33,149 bases of DNA from Lysobacter sp. Its GTDB lineage: Bacteria; Pseudomonadota; Gammaproteobacteria; Xanthomonadales; Xanthomonadaceae. The stretch spans positions 1 to 33,149 of the forward strand of contig JASLDW010000028.1 of assembly GCA_030151365.1 (NCBI GenBank). Direction: 5' to 3'. Positions within the stretch are counted from its first letter, which is position 1; the number at the start of each line of letters is the position of its first letter. Positions 7,000-15,306 of the stretch are shown here, in pieces. The notes under the pieces were generated by a model that worked only from the letters and a program-made list of their open reading frames with translations, ran no database searches and was not told the origin of the DNA. The position numbers were made by a program, and so were the translations under genes.

Positions 7000-8040
7000 T
7001 CATGCCGCGGGCAGCTGGCGACCGGGCTGGTAATCGATCCCGGTGATGTAGCGCCGTCCGGCATGGGCCTTGATGTGGACGACGATGTCGATGGTCATCA
7101 TCAGCAGTCGCTTGATCGTCGCGAACTCGAGGCCCGCCCCCTCCTGCGAGGCCTTCACCATCAGGGCCATCTGGTCCCAGGTCTGGTCGGTGCTGCCGGC
7201 ATGGCAGCTGGTGATCGAGCCGGGATGGCCGGACGCGCAGTTGCGTATGAAGTAGAACGATTCGTCCCCGCGCAGCTCGGCCAGGATGATCCGGTCCGGC
7301 TTCATGCGCAGGCAGGCTTCCATGCAGGTCTTGGCGGTGACGTTGCTGGCGCTCTGCCCGCCCTTGGAATACAGCAGGTGGGCGACATTGTTCTGAGGAA
7401 TGAAGAGTTCGCGCGCGTCCTCGATGGTGATCAGGCGCTCTTCCATCGGGATATGGTCGACCAGCGCCTTCATGAAGGTGGTCTTGCCGCTGCCGGTGGC
7501 GCCGGAAACGACGATGTTCTTCTTGTAGTGCACGGCCTTGCGGAAGAACTCGCCGTAGTTGCGCGCCGCCCGCAGTTCCAGCAACTCCTGGTCCTGCGGC
7601 GGCAGCTCGCCGTTGGTTTCGAGGATCTGGCCGAAGAATCCGTCGTCCTCGTATTGCTGCAAGGTCCGGCTCTGCTTGGCCGGCAAGCGGATGGTGATCG
7701 AGACCTTGCCGGGATCGCAGGCCGGCGGGATCACGAACTGCGCGCGTTGCCCGGTCGGGAACGTCAGCGACACCATCGGGTCGATGTCGGTGATGCGCTG
7801 GCCAGTATTGCTCTCGTTGACGACGGCCGTGCAGAACTGGCGGGCGCGCTCGAAGGTCAGGCTGGGGACCGACAGGTGTTCCCAGCCGTCGCGCGTTTCC
7901 AGGTACAACTCGCCCGGACGGTTGATGCAGATCTCGGTGACGCGCGGCGAGTTGAGGTGCTCGAGGATTCCGAGCACCCCGTATTGATACTCGAGGAAAT
8001 CGTTCGAGATCCGCGCGACCGGGGAGCTGTCGTCTTCCAC
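7000..8040 (-). CDS. virB11: T4SS traffic ATPase VirB11
   Basis: A 346-residue hexameric secretion ATPase of the VirB11/PilT superfamily, acting at the cytoplasmic face. Walker A GATGSGKT lies at residues 180-187. It is followed by the Asp box (LITIEDARELFI), Walker B (RIILAELRGDE) and the His box (GHPGSITSCHAGS), all intact. The N-terminal domain (about 1-150) carries the usual EICINRPGELYLE stretch. The start is a GTG at 8040 with GGGGG about seven bases upstream, 11 bases after the virB10 stop. Length and motifs are normal for the family. Confidence 0.96.
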   Translation of the reverse strand: MEDDSSPVARISNDFLEYQYGVLGILEHLNSPRVTEICINRPGELYLETRDGWEHLSVPSLTFERARQFCTAVVNESNTGQRITDIDPMVSLTFPTGQRAQFVIPPACDPGKVSITIRLPAKQSRTLQQYEDDGFFGQILETNGELPPQDQELLELRAARNYGEFFRKAVHYKKNIVVSGATGSGKTTFMKALVDHIPMEERLITIEDARELFIPQNNVAHLLYSKGGQSASNVTAKTCMEACLRMKPDRIILAELRGDESFYFIRNCASGHPGSITSCHAGSTDQTWDQMALMVKASQEGAGLEFATIKRLLMMTIDIVVHIKAHAGRRYITGIDYQPGRQLPAA

Positions 8041-8051
8041 CCTGCCCCCGA

Positions 8052-9371
8052 TCAGCGCCGCGCCAGCACGTTGCTGAAGTCGACGTCCTGCGCCACGTAC
8101 ACGTTCAACTGCGTGCCCTGGTTGATGGTGACCGTGGGCTTGCGGTTGGCGCTTTCATTGATCGCCTGTTGCGCCATGTTCTGCATGGTCTGCGCGGTGT
8201 TGCTCTCGTACGGCGTTTCATAGGCCGTGCCGCCCGGCGTCACCACCGTGCCGGAGGGACCATGCTTCTGGCCTTCGTACTTGAACAGGTCGCTGATCAT
8301 GCTGATCAACATCGCGGAGGCGATCCGGCTCGGCCAATGCGAGTCGTACTGCCCGGGGTGGCCGGCACCGCCGAGTTGATCGGTGCCGGGGCTGGCCATG
8401 CTGATGTCGTAGCCGTTGGGCGTGGTGATGCGATCCCAGATCACCGCGACGCGACCGCGGGCGATGCCGCCGTTGTCGTATTTGCCCAGCATCTTCGAGC
8501 CGCGCGGCAACAGCAGGCGCCGACCGTTGATGGAGTACACCGGCTCGGTGACGATGCACGAGGTGTAGCCAGGCACGTCGGTGATGATGCGGGTCTCGAG
8601 GATGCAGCGGATATAGGTGCCGCGCACCAGCAACGCATCCGGATTGGCCAGCAGCTTGGCGTTGCTCTCCGACTGCCTCACCGTCTCTTGGGGCACCCAG
8701 GTCGGGTTGCCATCCGCCCCGATCACCATCTTGGTGCCCGGCGGCCCCTGCAACATGCCCGTCATCCCCCCTGCGGCCGCTTGCGCCTGGGCCAGCGCCG
8801 GATCGCTGTTGGGGGCCTGCGGAGGCACGTTGCCATTCCACATGCGACGCTCGAGCAGGCTCGGCTGATGCGGGCCATTCGCCATTGGCTGCGCATCGGC
8901 GCCGACGGAAACCGGGTAGTCGTTGACGCCGGCGCGACGCGCCGAACCGCGATCCGGCATCGGCGGCAACGGCGGCGCATTGCTGACCACGTCGATCGGC
9001 TGCGCGGCCGCGTCCGGAACCGGGGCCGCCGGCGCCGCGCGCGGCAGGTCGGGCGTTTCCACCACCTGGGTCGGTTTCTGCGCCTCGGTGACGGCCTTCT
9101 TGTCCTCGCCGCGGTTGGACAGCGAATGCATGATCCAGAACGCGAGCAGCAGCAACAGGCCGATGATCGCCGCGAGGAAGAACATCGCCTTGCGGTTGAA
9201 CTGCTGCATCTCGGTCTGCGTCAATGTCGGGGCGGCGGCATCGAGATCGGGCGCGGCGTTGTCCTGCACGCGATCGAAATACGGATTCCCCTGCTGCTGC
9301 GGCTGCGCATTGGCCGGTGCCGATTGCGGCTGGCCGTTGTTGTCGTCGGAAGGTGGGTAGTACTGGCTCAT
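8052..9371 (-). CDS. virB10: T4SS core-complex protein VirB10
   Basis: A 439-residue VirB10/TrbI-family protein that spans from the inner to the outer membrane in the T4SS core complex. A Gln/Asn/Pro-rich cytoplasmic segment (1-60) precedes one membrane helix at about 62-82 (AMFFLAAIIGLLLLLAFWIMH). A long Pro/Ala-rich periplasmic linker follows, and then the C-terminal beta-barrel domain from about residue 230 (TYIRCILETRIITDVPGYTSCIVTEPVYSINGRR... LLPRGSKMLGKY). The end (DVDFSNVLARR) is typical for the family. The ATG overlaps the virB9 stop by four bases. Confidence 0.96.
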   Translation of the reverse strand: MSQYYPPSDDNNGQPQSAPANAQPQQQGNPYFDRVQDNAAPDLDAAAPTLTQTEMQQFNRKAMFFLAAIIGLLLLLAFWIMHSLSNRGEDKKAVTEAQKPTQVVETPDLPRAAPAAPVPDAAAQPIDVVSNAPPLPPMPDRGSARRAGVNDYPVSVGADAQPMANGPHQPSLLERRMWNGNVPPQAPNSDPALAQAQAAAGGMTGMLQGPPGTKMVIGADGNPTWVPQETVRQSESNAKLLANPDALLVRGTYIRCILETRIITDVPGYTSCIVTEPVYSINGRRLLLPRGSKMLGKYDNGGIARGRVAVIWDRITTPNGYDISMASPGTDQLGGAGHPGQYDSHWPSRIASAMLISMISDLFKYEGQKHGPSGTVVTPGGTAYETPYESNTAQTMQNMAQQAINESANRKPTVTINQGTQLNVYVAQDVDFSNVLARR

Positions 9372-10117
9372 TGCTGCGATCCCCTGCGCAAGCCGATGAC
9401 GTTGTCGCCATGGCGGATGATCAGGAACGGGTAGACCCCGTGGACGATGATGGTGTTGTTCTCGACGGTGGTATTGACCAGGAAGTCGCTGGTGCGCGCC
9501 TTGTCGCGGCCGTATACCGCCGGGAAGTTGCCGGTCGGGATGCCCTTGAGGTCGCTCATGCGGATGTAGGTGAAGCTGCCGTCGTCATAGACCGCGACCG
9601 GCAACAACCACCCCTCCTTGCTGCGGGTCGAGTATTCGTAGTTGTAGTTGTAGAGACGTCCCGCCGACAGCGCGGTATCGGCGGCGGCCGGCTCGTCGGC
9701 CTTCTTCTGGGTGAAGCTGGTGTCTTCGGGATAGCGGAAGGTCACCTTGTACTGCACGCCCGCGGCCTTGGCCTGGTCGAGCGCGCGCCAGTCGGTCGCC
9801 ACCACCTTCAACTCGAAGATGTAGGTATGCGTTTCGGTGCGCACCATGAGGTTGGTATCGACGTCGGTGGCCTTCGGTCGCAGGTAGAACAGGTTGTCGC
9901 GGCGCTGCAGGTCCCAGCCACCGCTGAAGCCGACGCTGTAATCCACCACTTTCTCGCTGGGGCTCAGTTCGATCTGGGTGGTGATGCCGAGGCCGGTGCG
10001 GATCGGATAGATGCGATCGGCGGCATAGGTGTATTCCTGGACGACCTGGGCGGAGGCATTCCCCGCGAACAGGATCGCCCCCGTGATCAGAAAAGCGAAC
10101 AGACTGCGCATGCGCAT
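9368..10117 (-). CDS. virB9: T4SS core-complex protein VirB9
   Basis: A 249-residue VirB9/CagX-family protein, part of the outer-membrane core complex together with VirB7 and VirB10. The signal peptide ends at NASA|QVVQEY (residue 23). The N-terminal domain has the YAADRIYPIRTGLG segment and DTNLMVRTETHTYIFEL. The C-terminal domain, which in this family binds VirB7, starts near residue 140 and contains YNYEYS and the TVENNTIIVHGVYPFLIIRHGDNVIGLRR end. I use the ATG at 10117, which shares one base with the virB8 stop (TGATG) and has AAGGAG seven bases upstream, rather than the TTG one codon earlier. Confidence 0.95.
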   Translation of the reverse strand: MRMRSLFAFLITGAILFAGNASAQVVQEYTYAADRIYPIRTGLGITTQIELSPSEKVVDYSVGFSGGWDLQRRDNLFYLRPKATDVDTNLMVRTETHTYIFELKVVATDWRALDQAKAAGVQYKVTFRYPEDTSFTQKKADEPAAADTALSAGRLYNYNYEYSTRSKEGWLLPVAVYDDGSFTYIRMSDLKGIPTGNFPAVYGRDKARTSDFLVNTTVENNTIIVHGVYPFLIIRHGDNVIGLRRGSQQ

Positions 10118-11016
10118 CAACGAACTCCTTGCGCCGGACTGGCCGAAGCCGTGGGATTGGGCGTCGCCGGGGCCGGCGACTGGATGGTTTGCGGCATTGC
10201 CGGCGTCGCGGCATCGCCTGCCGCGGTCGGCTGCGGCGCTGCAGGCTGCTGTGCCGGCACGACGACCTGGTGCTCGGCCGGTGCGGGCGTCGCGGTATCG
10301 AGGTCGCTGCGGTAATTGGTCACGCGGAAGCGCAGCGGATTGACCATGTTGTCGTCCTCGCGATCCATCTTCAGCTCGGGCCGATACGCGAATTCCATGG
10401 TGGCGATGCGGCTGTCGAGCACGCGGACGCCGCCGTTCGACTTGTCGTAGAGCTGGCGCTGGTAGCGCACGGTGGCGCCTGTCGGCGGCTTGCCTGGCTT
10501 GGCGCCCAACGGCGTGACGCTGGTGATCCTGACGCGGATCGCGGTGCGATCGCCGTACATCACGGCCGGGCTTTCCGGATTGCGCGCACTGCGTTCGGCG
10601 CTGTAGGCGCTCCAGACGTCGGGCTCGGACATCGTGTAGACGGTGCGATAGTCGCGCTCGTTCACCAGGCCGGAGTCATAGGACTCGCGCGCGAGCACGT
10701 ACGAAGCGATATTGGCGCGGTTGATCGCTTCCTTGGCGGTGACGCTCTGGAAGCTGTCGTCGCCGGAAACGCGCGCCAGCCGCGCGATGCCCGCGTACGG
10801 ATCGACCATCACCAGGTACGGCACTTCCTTCTTCAACGGCTGCATGTAGGCGAGCACGCCGGCCAGCGCCAGCGACATCAGCAGCGATGCCCCGGCGACC
10901 CACCACGCGCGTTTTTCACTGCGCCGCGCGAGATCGGCGACCGTGACCTCGAAATTGGCGGCCTTGTTCGCCGCGGCGTCGATCGCGGCCGACGCCTTCT
11001 TCTTTCCAAATGCCAT
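10117..11016 (-). CDS. virB8: T4SS inner-membrane protein VirB8
   Basis: A 299-residue VirB8-family bitopic protein. A short basic cytoplasmic segment (with EVTVADLARRSEKRAWWVAG) leads into one membrane helix at about 37-57, and then a periplasmic NTF2-like domain with VPYLVMVDPYAGIARLARV, YVLARESYDSGLVNERDYRTVYTMS and the C-terminal FRVTNYRSDLD. After residue 245 there is an Ala/Pro/Gln/Thr-rich extension of about 55 residues that lies outside the NTF2-like fold. It follows virB7 by 12 bases and overlaps virB9 by one base. VirB8 acts as an assembly factor that contacts VirB9 and VirB10 in this class. Confidence 0.95.
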   Translation of the reverse strand: MAFGKKKASAAIDAAANKAANFEVTVADLARRSEKRAWWVAGASLLMSLALAGVLAYMQPLKKEVPYLVMVDPYAGIARLARVSGDDSFQSVTAKEAINRANIASYVLARESYDSGLVNERDYRTVYTMSEPDVWSAYSAERSARNPESPAVMYGDRTAIRVRITSVTPLGAKPGKPPTGATVRYQRQLYDKSNGGVRVLDSRIATMEFAYRPELKMDREDDNMVNPLRFRVTNYRSDLDTATPAPAEHQVVVPAQQPAAPQPTAAGDAATPAMPQTIQSPAPATPNPTASASPAQGVR

Positions 11017-11028
11017 GGTGCCCCCGGA

Positions 11029-11427
11029 TCAGTTCTTGGCCGGACGGGCCGTAATGGCGCCGTTGTCGACCGTGAGTTCGATCCGCTGGGCGGCATAGAC
11101 CTGGGCAAGCTGCTGCAACGCCGCGGCGGTATCCGCAGTGTGGATCTGCCCGACCGCTGCCGGCAGGGTGTAGTCCGAGGACAGCTGGTAGGACAGTCCG
11201 GCGTGGGTGTCCTTGGCCCAGCGCGCCAACACGCCCTTGAGCGTGCCGTCCATCGGCAGCGCGTAATACATGTAGGCGGGATTGAGCGGGATTTCCCGCG
11301 TGGTGTCGGCGAAACGATTGACGGGACGCCATTTGCCGCCGAATTCCGGAGCCGGCGTGGTGGTGCATGCAGACGCCAGCGCCGCTGTTGCCATGGCCAA
11401 GGCCATGCTCTTGGTCAATTTCTTCAC
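11029..11427 (-). CDS. virB7: T4SS lipoprotein VirB7, Xanthomonas type with N0-like domain
   Basis: A 132-residue outer-membrane lipoprotein that heads the virB operon. I chose the GTG at 11427 because AGGGG lies five bases upstream and the product then begins with a proper lipoprotein signal (basic n-region, lipobox LASAC, Cys21). An upstream ATG at 11508 would put 27 unlikely residues in front of it. After a short linker with EFGGKW, the C-terminal half (about 60-130) looks like an N0/secretin-type domain (GVLARWAKDTHAGLSY, TADTAAALQQLAQVYA, ELTVDNGAITARP). Canonical Agrobacterium-type VirB7 proteins are much shorter and lack this domain; the larger form is known from the Xanthomonas killing T4SS. 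Unlike in Xanthomonas citri, virD4 does not precede it. Confidence 0.88.
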   Translation of the reverse strand: MKKLTKSMALAMATAALASACTTTPAPEFGGKWRPVNRFADTTREIPLNPAYMYYALPMDGTLKGVLARWAKDTHAGLSYQLSSDYTLPAAVGQIHTADTAAALQQLAQVYAAQRIELTVDNGAITARPAKN

Positions 11428-11503
11428 TTGATCCCCTGTTGTGCAGCCAAATCTCTTGCCATCCCGCCCCGAAGGCATCGCGCCCTGGAACAGCGACGGA
11501 AGA

Positions 11504-11556
11504 CACATTTTTATGTGCTTGCATCCACGTTATCCCAAAATTTGTGACAGCGTCAA
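11504..11556 (-). promoter_or_regulatory. Promoter and candidate operators of the virB7 operon
   Basis: On the minus strand TTGACG (11551-11556) and GATAAC (11529-11534) are separated by 16 bases and form a good sigma-70-like promoter, with transcription starting near 11522 and a leader of about 95 bases. The plus-strand sequence TTTGTGACAGC (11541-11551) fills part of the spacer; an exact inverted copy lies upstream of virB1. A second palindrome, CACAT-TTTT-ATGTG (11504-11517), lies just after the predicted start of transcription. Both positions suit repressor sites. The regulator is unknown. Confidence 0.5.
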
Positions 11557-11618
11557 CCTTGGAGGAGCGAATTCCGTTGCATGAATGGGCGATTCCGGCC
11601 TTCTGCAGACGACACGGC

Positions 11619-11624
11619 TAGAAT
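11619..11624 (+). promoter_or_regulatory. -10 box for leaderless ACMS decarboxylase mRNA
   Basis: TAGAAT matches the -10 consensus at five of six bases and ends exactly six bases before the ATG at 11631, so transcription would start at or next to the start codon. There is no separate ribosome-binding site at a useful distance and no clear -35 box. The same arrangement occurs before nadK and the acyltransferase gene. Confidence 0.5.
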
Positions 11625-11630
11625 CGGAAG

Positions 11631-12656
11631 ATGCTGCGCATCGACACCCACGCCCACGTCCTGCCCCGCGACTGGCCCGACCTGGCGAGCAAATACGGCG
11701 ATCCCCGCTTCCCGGTGATCCACCACGGGGAGGACGGCCGCCACCGCATCTATCGCGACGGCAAGTTCTTCCGCGAAATCTGGCCCAAGACCTGGGATCC
11801 GCAGGAACGCATCGAGGACTACGCCCGCTTCGGGGTGCAGGTCCAGGTGATCAGCACGGTGCCGGTGATGTTCAGCTACTGGGCGCAACCGCACCAGGCG
11901 CTGGAGCTGCACCGCTCGCTCAACGACCACATGGCCGAGACGATCCGCGCCCATCCGCGCCATTACGCCGGCATCGGCACGGTGCCGCTGCAGTCGCCGC
12001 AGCTGGCGATCCGCGAGCTCGAACGCTGCATGGACGAACTCGGCTTGCAGGGCGTTCAGATCGGTTCGCACATCCATCTGCCCGATGGCCGCCACTGGAA
12101 CCTCGACGACCCCGAACTCTTCCCGTTCTTCGAGGCGGCGGCGCAACTCGACGCCGCGATCCTCGTGCATCCATGGGACATGATGGGCAGCGAATCGATG
12201 CCGAAATACTGGCTGCCGTGGCTGGTCGGGATGCCGGCGGAACAATCGCGCGCGGCCTGCTGCCTCGTGTTCGGCGGCGTGCTGGAACGCCTGCCGAAAC
12301 TGAAGATCGCGCTGGCGCATGGCGGCGGCAGTTTTCCGTACACCATCGGTCGCATCGAGCACGGCTTCAACATGCGGCCCGATCTCGTCGCCACCGACAA
12401 TTTCCGCAATCCGCGCGAAAACCTGAAGCGACTGTATTTCGATTCCTGGGTCGCCGACGATCGTGCGTTGCGCTACCTGCTCGACGTCTGCGGCGCCGAC
12501 CGCGTCATGCTGGGCACCGACTATCCCTTCCCGCTCGGCGAACAGACGCCCGGCGAAGGCATCGAACGCCTGCACCTCGCCGAGTCCGAACGCAACAGCC
12601 TCTACCATGGCACTGCGCTGGAATGGCTGGGATTGTCCGAAACGAGATTCCTATGA
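11631..12656 (+). CDS. 2-amino-3-carboxymuconate-6-semialdehyde decarboxylase (ACMSD)
   Basis: A 341-residue zinc-dependent decarboxylase of the amidohydrolase superfamily. It removes CO2 from 2-amino-3-carboxymuconate semialdehyde and so diverts kynurenine-pathway carbon away from quinolinate (NAD synthesis) towards 2-aminomuconate and full degradation. The metal ligands are visible: His7 and His9 in DTHAHV, His180 in VHPWDM, His230 in LAHGGGSFPYT, and Asp297 in GTDYPFPLG. Arg48 in KFFREIW fits the substrate-binding arginine of the family. It heads a tightly overlapped run with kynU and kmo (ATGA overlap with kynU). The divergent virB7 promoter lies immediately upstream. The start codon probably also begins the mRNA. 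Confidence 0.95.
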   Translation: MLRIDTHAHVLPRDWPDLASKYGDPRFPVIHHGEDGRHRIYRDGKFFREIWPKTWDPQERIEDYARFGVQVQVISTVPVMFSYWAQPHQALELHRSLNDHMAETIRAHPRHYAGIGTVPLQSPQLAIRELERCMDELGLQGVQIGSHIHLPDGRHWNLDDPELFPFFEAAAQLDAAILVHPWDMMGSESMPKYWLPWLVGMPAEQSRAACCLVFGGVLERLPKLKIALAHGGGSFPYTIGRIEHGFNMRPDLVATDNFRNPRENLKRLYFDSWVADDRALRYLLDVCGADRVMLGTDYPFPLGEQTPGEGIERLHLAESERNSLYHGTALEWLGLSETRFL

Positions 12657-13927
12657 CCGACCTGCTTTCCCCCGGACACGCCGCGGCGCTCGATGCCGCC
12701 GACCCGCTCCGCGCCTATCGCGAAGAATTCCTGATCCCGCGCCACGATGGCCGCGAACAAGCCTATTTCTGCGGAAATTCGCTGGGCCTGCAACCGCGCG
12801 GCGCACGTGCGCATGTCGAGGAAGTGCTCGACAAGTGGGCGAACGAAGCGGTCGAAGGCCATTTCACCGGATCGGCGCAGTGGATGCCCTACCACGAACT
12901 GGTGCGCGAACCGCTGGCGCACATCGTCGGCGCGAAACCGGGCGAAGTGGTGGCAATGAATTCGCTGACCGCCAACCTCCACCTGATGATGGTGACGTTC
13001 TACCGGCCGACCATCGAACGCACGGCGATCCTGTGCGAAGCCGGCAGCTTCCCGTCCGATCGTTACGCGCTCGAATCGCAGCTGAAATTCCACGGACTGC
13101 CGGCGAAGACGACGCTGATCGAAGTCGAACCCGACCTGCCCAACGGCGTGTTCTCGATGCGGCGGATCGAACAGGCGATCCGCGACAATGCCTCGCGGCT
13201 GTGCATGGTCCTGTGGCCCGGCGTGCAATATCGGACCGGCCAGGCCTTCGACCTCGGGCGCATCGCCGAACTCGGCCATGAAGCGGGTGCGATCGTCGGC
13301 TTCGATCTTGCCCACGCCGTCGGCAACATGCCGTTGCAGTTGCACGACTGGAACGCCGACTTTGCAGTGTGGTGCCACTACAAATACCTGAACTCCGGAC
13401 CGGGCGCGGTGGCCGGCTGTTTCGTGCACGAACGCCATGCCACCACCGATCGTCCGCGCTTCGCCGGCTGGTGGGGCAACGACGCCTCGGTCCGTTTCAA
13501 GATGGGGCCGCAGTTCCAGCCGACGCCGGGCGCCGACGGCTGGCAGCTGTCGAATCCGCCGGTGCTGGGGCTGGCGCCGTTGCGTGCCGCCAGCGAACAG
13601 TTCCTGCGCGCGGGGTTGCCGGCGCTGCGCGAGAAGTCGCTGCGATTGACGAGCTATCTGGGCCAGCTGATCGATGCGCATCTTGCCGATGCGATCGAGG
13701 TCGTGACGCCGCGCGATGACGCCCAGCACGGTTCGCAATTTTCATTGCGGGTGAAGGCCGGTCGCGACGCCGGTCGTGCGCTGTTCGATCATCTCGCCGC
13801 ACAGGGCGTACTCGGCGACTGGCGCGAACCGGACGTGATCCGCATCTCCCCCGCCCCGCTCTACAACAGCTTCGAGGACGTGCGCCGTTTCGCACTGGCC
13901 GCGATCGACTGGACGAAGACCCGATGA
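12653..13927 (+). CDS. kynU: Kynureninase
   Basis: A 424-residue PLP-dependent enzyme that splits (3-hydroxy)kynurenine into (3-hydroxy)anthranilate and alanine. The PLP lysine is Lys244 in WCHYKYLNSGPG, the family signature. Asp218 and His221 in GFDLAHAVGN contact the cofactor. Also typical are FCGNSLGLQP near the start and the RPRFAGWWGNDA segment. Length is normal for bacterial kynureninases. Start and stop overlap the neighbours by four bases each (ATGA), so it is translationally coupled to ACMSD and kmo. Confidence 0.97.
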   Translation: MTDLLSPGHAAALDAADPLRAYREEFLIPRHDGREQAYFCGNSLGLQPRGARAHVEEVLDKWANEAVEGHFTGSAQWMPYHELVREPLAHIVGAKPGEVVAMNSLTANLHLMMVTFYRPTIERTAILCEAGSFPSDRYALESQLKFHGLPAKTTLIEVEPDLPNGVFSMRRIEQAIRDNASRLCMVLWPGVQYRTGQAFDLGRIAELGHEAGAIVGFDLAHAVGNMPLQLHDWNADFAVWCHYKYLNSGPGAVAGCFVHERHATTDRPRFAGWWGNDASVRFKMGPQFQPTPGADGWQLSNPPVLGLAPLRAASEQFLRAGLPALREKSLRLTSYLGQLIDAHLADAIEVVTPRDDAQHGSQFSLRVKAGRDAGRALFDHLAAQGVLGDWREPDVIRISPAPLYNSFEDVRRFALAAIDWTKTR

Positions 13928-15306
13928 CGCCGCCCTCCTCGCTCACCATCATCGGCGGCGGGCTCGCCGGGGCCCTGTTGGCGACCTTGCTGGCGAAGAA
14001 AGGCTGGCAGGTCGATGTGTTCGAACGTCGCGGCGATCCGCGCATCGAAGGCTATGCCGGCGGCCGTTCGATCAACCTCGCGCTGGCGGAACGCGGCCTG
14101 CACGCGCTGAAACTGGCCGGCCTCGACGATGCCGTGCTGAAGCAGGCGGTGATGATGCGCGGGCGCTTCGTCCATCCGCTTGGCGGCACGCCGCACCTGC
14201 AACGCTACGGGCGCGACGACAGCGAGGTGATCTGGTCGATCAGCCGCGGCGAACTCAACATCACTTTGCTTGATGCCGCCGAACGCGCCGGGGCGCGCCT
14301 GCATTTCGGCATGGGCCTGGACGCCGTCGATTTCGACAAGAGGATCGCGACGTTCGACACCAGCGAAGGCAAGCGCGACTTGCCGTTCCATACCTTGATC
14401 GGCGCCGACGGCGCGGGCTCGTCGTTGCGCCAGGCGCTGCAGGCCTATCGGCCTTGCGAAGAACGCACCGAATGGCTCGACCACGGCTACAAGGAGCTGG
14501 AGATCCCGCCGACTGCCGACGGCGATTTCCGCATCGAGGCGAACGCACTCCACATCTGGCCGCGCGGCCATTACATGTGCATCGCCCTGCCCAATGACGA
14601 ACGCACCTTCACCGTCACCCTGTTCATGCCGCTGGAGGGCGCGCACCCGAGCTTCGCCACGATCCGCAGTAGCGAGGAAGCGCTGGAATTCTTCCGCCGC
14701 GATTTCCCCGACACGCTGGAACTGATCCCCGACCTGGCCGAAGACTATGCGCGCAATCCGGTCGGCAAACTGGCGACTTTGCATTACCAGCACTGGCACC
14801 TCGATGCGCGCGCTGTCTTGATCGGCGACGCCGCCCACGCCATGGTGCCGTTCCACGGCCAGGGCATGAATTGCGCCTTCGAGGACTGCATCGCGCTGGC
14901 GAACCATCTCGATCGCGATCGCGACCTCGGCGAGGCTTACGCCGCCTTTGAGGCCGAGCGCAAACCGAATGCCGCGGCGATCCAGCAAATGGCGCTGGAG
15001 AACTACATCGAGATGCGCGACAAGGTCGACGATGCCGCCTTCCTGCTGCAACGCGAACTGGAACTGGAATTGCAGGAACGCCATCCCGGACGCTTCGTCC
15101 CGCATTACACCATGGTGACGTTCATGCGCATTCCGTATGCGGTGGCGCTGGAGCGCAGCGACATCCAGCGCGAGATCCTGGTGGAGGCGACGCGCGGGCT
15201 GGAATCGCTGGCAGGGGTGAACTGGAGCGAAGTGGACGCCGCGGTGATGGCACGCCTGCAGCCTTTGTCGTGTTCGAGCCGACATGAAGCGGGGCCGCAT
15301 GGCTGA
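13924..15306 (+). CDS. kmo: Kynurenine 3-monooxygenase
   Basis: A 460-residue FAD-dependent aromatic hydroxylase that converts kynurenine to 3-hydroxykynurenine with NADPH and O2. The N-terminal dinucleotide fold has GGGLAG followed by VFERR. The second FAD motif is LIGADGAGSSLRQ, and the third is VLIGDAAHAMVPFHGQGMN. YAGGRSINLALAERG is a strong match to the family. The C-terminal part is soluble; no membrane anchor of the eukaryotic type is apparent. It overlaps kynU by four bases and the sbcB start by eight bases. With kynU and ACMSD it covers three steps of the pathway from kynurenine. Confidence 0.95.
   Translation: MTPPSSLTIIGGGLAGALLATLLAKKGWQVDVFERRGDPRIEGYAGGRSINLALAERGLHALKLAGLDDAVLKQAVMMRGRFVHPLGGTPHLQRYGRDDSEVIWSISRGELNITLLDAAERAGARLHFGMGLDAVDFDKRIATFDTSEGKRDLPFHTLIGADGAGSSLRQALQAYRPCEERTEWLDHGYKELEIPPTADGDFRIEANALHIWPRGHYMCIALPNDERTFTVTLFMPLEGAHPSFATIRSSEEALEFFRRDFPDTLELIPDLAEDYARNPVGKLATLHYQHWHLDARAVLIGDAAHAMVPFHGQGMNCAFEDCIALANHLDRDRDLGEAYAAFEAERKPNAAAIQQMALENYIEMRDKVDDAAFLLQRELELELQERHPGRFVPHYTMVTFMRIPYAVALERSDIQREILVEATRGLESLAGVNWSEVDAAVMARLQPLSCSSRHEAGPHG

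Noticed and set aside
1..11427. An X-T4SS effector with the XVIPCD recruitment domain inside the window
   Set aside because: None of the visible proteins on the T4SS side has a C-terminal domain that I can identify as XVIPCD; the effector proposal concerns only DNA beyond the left edge.
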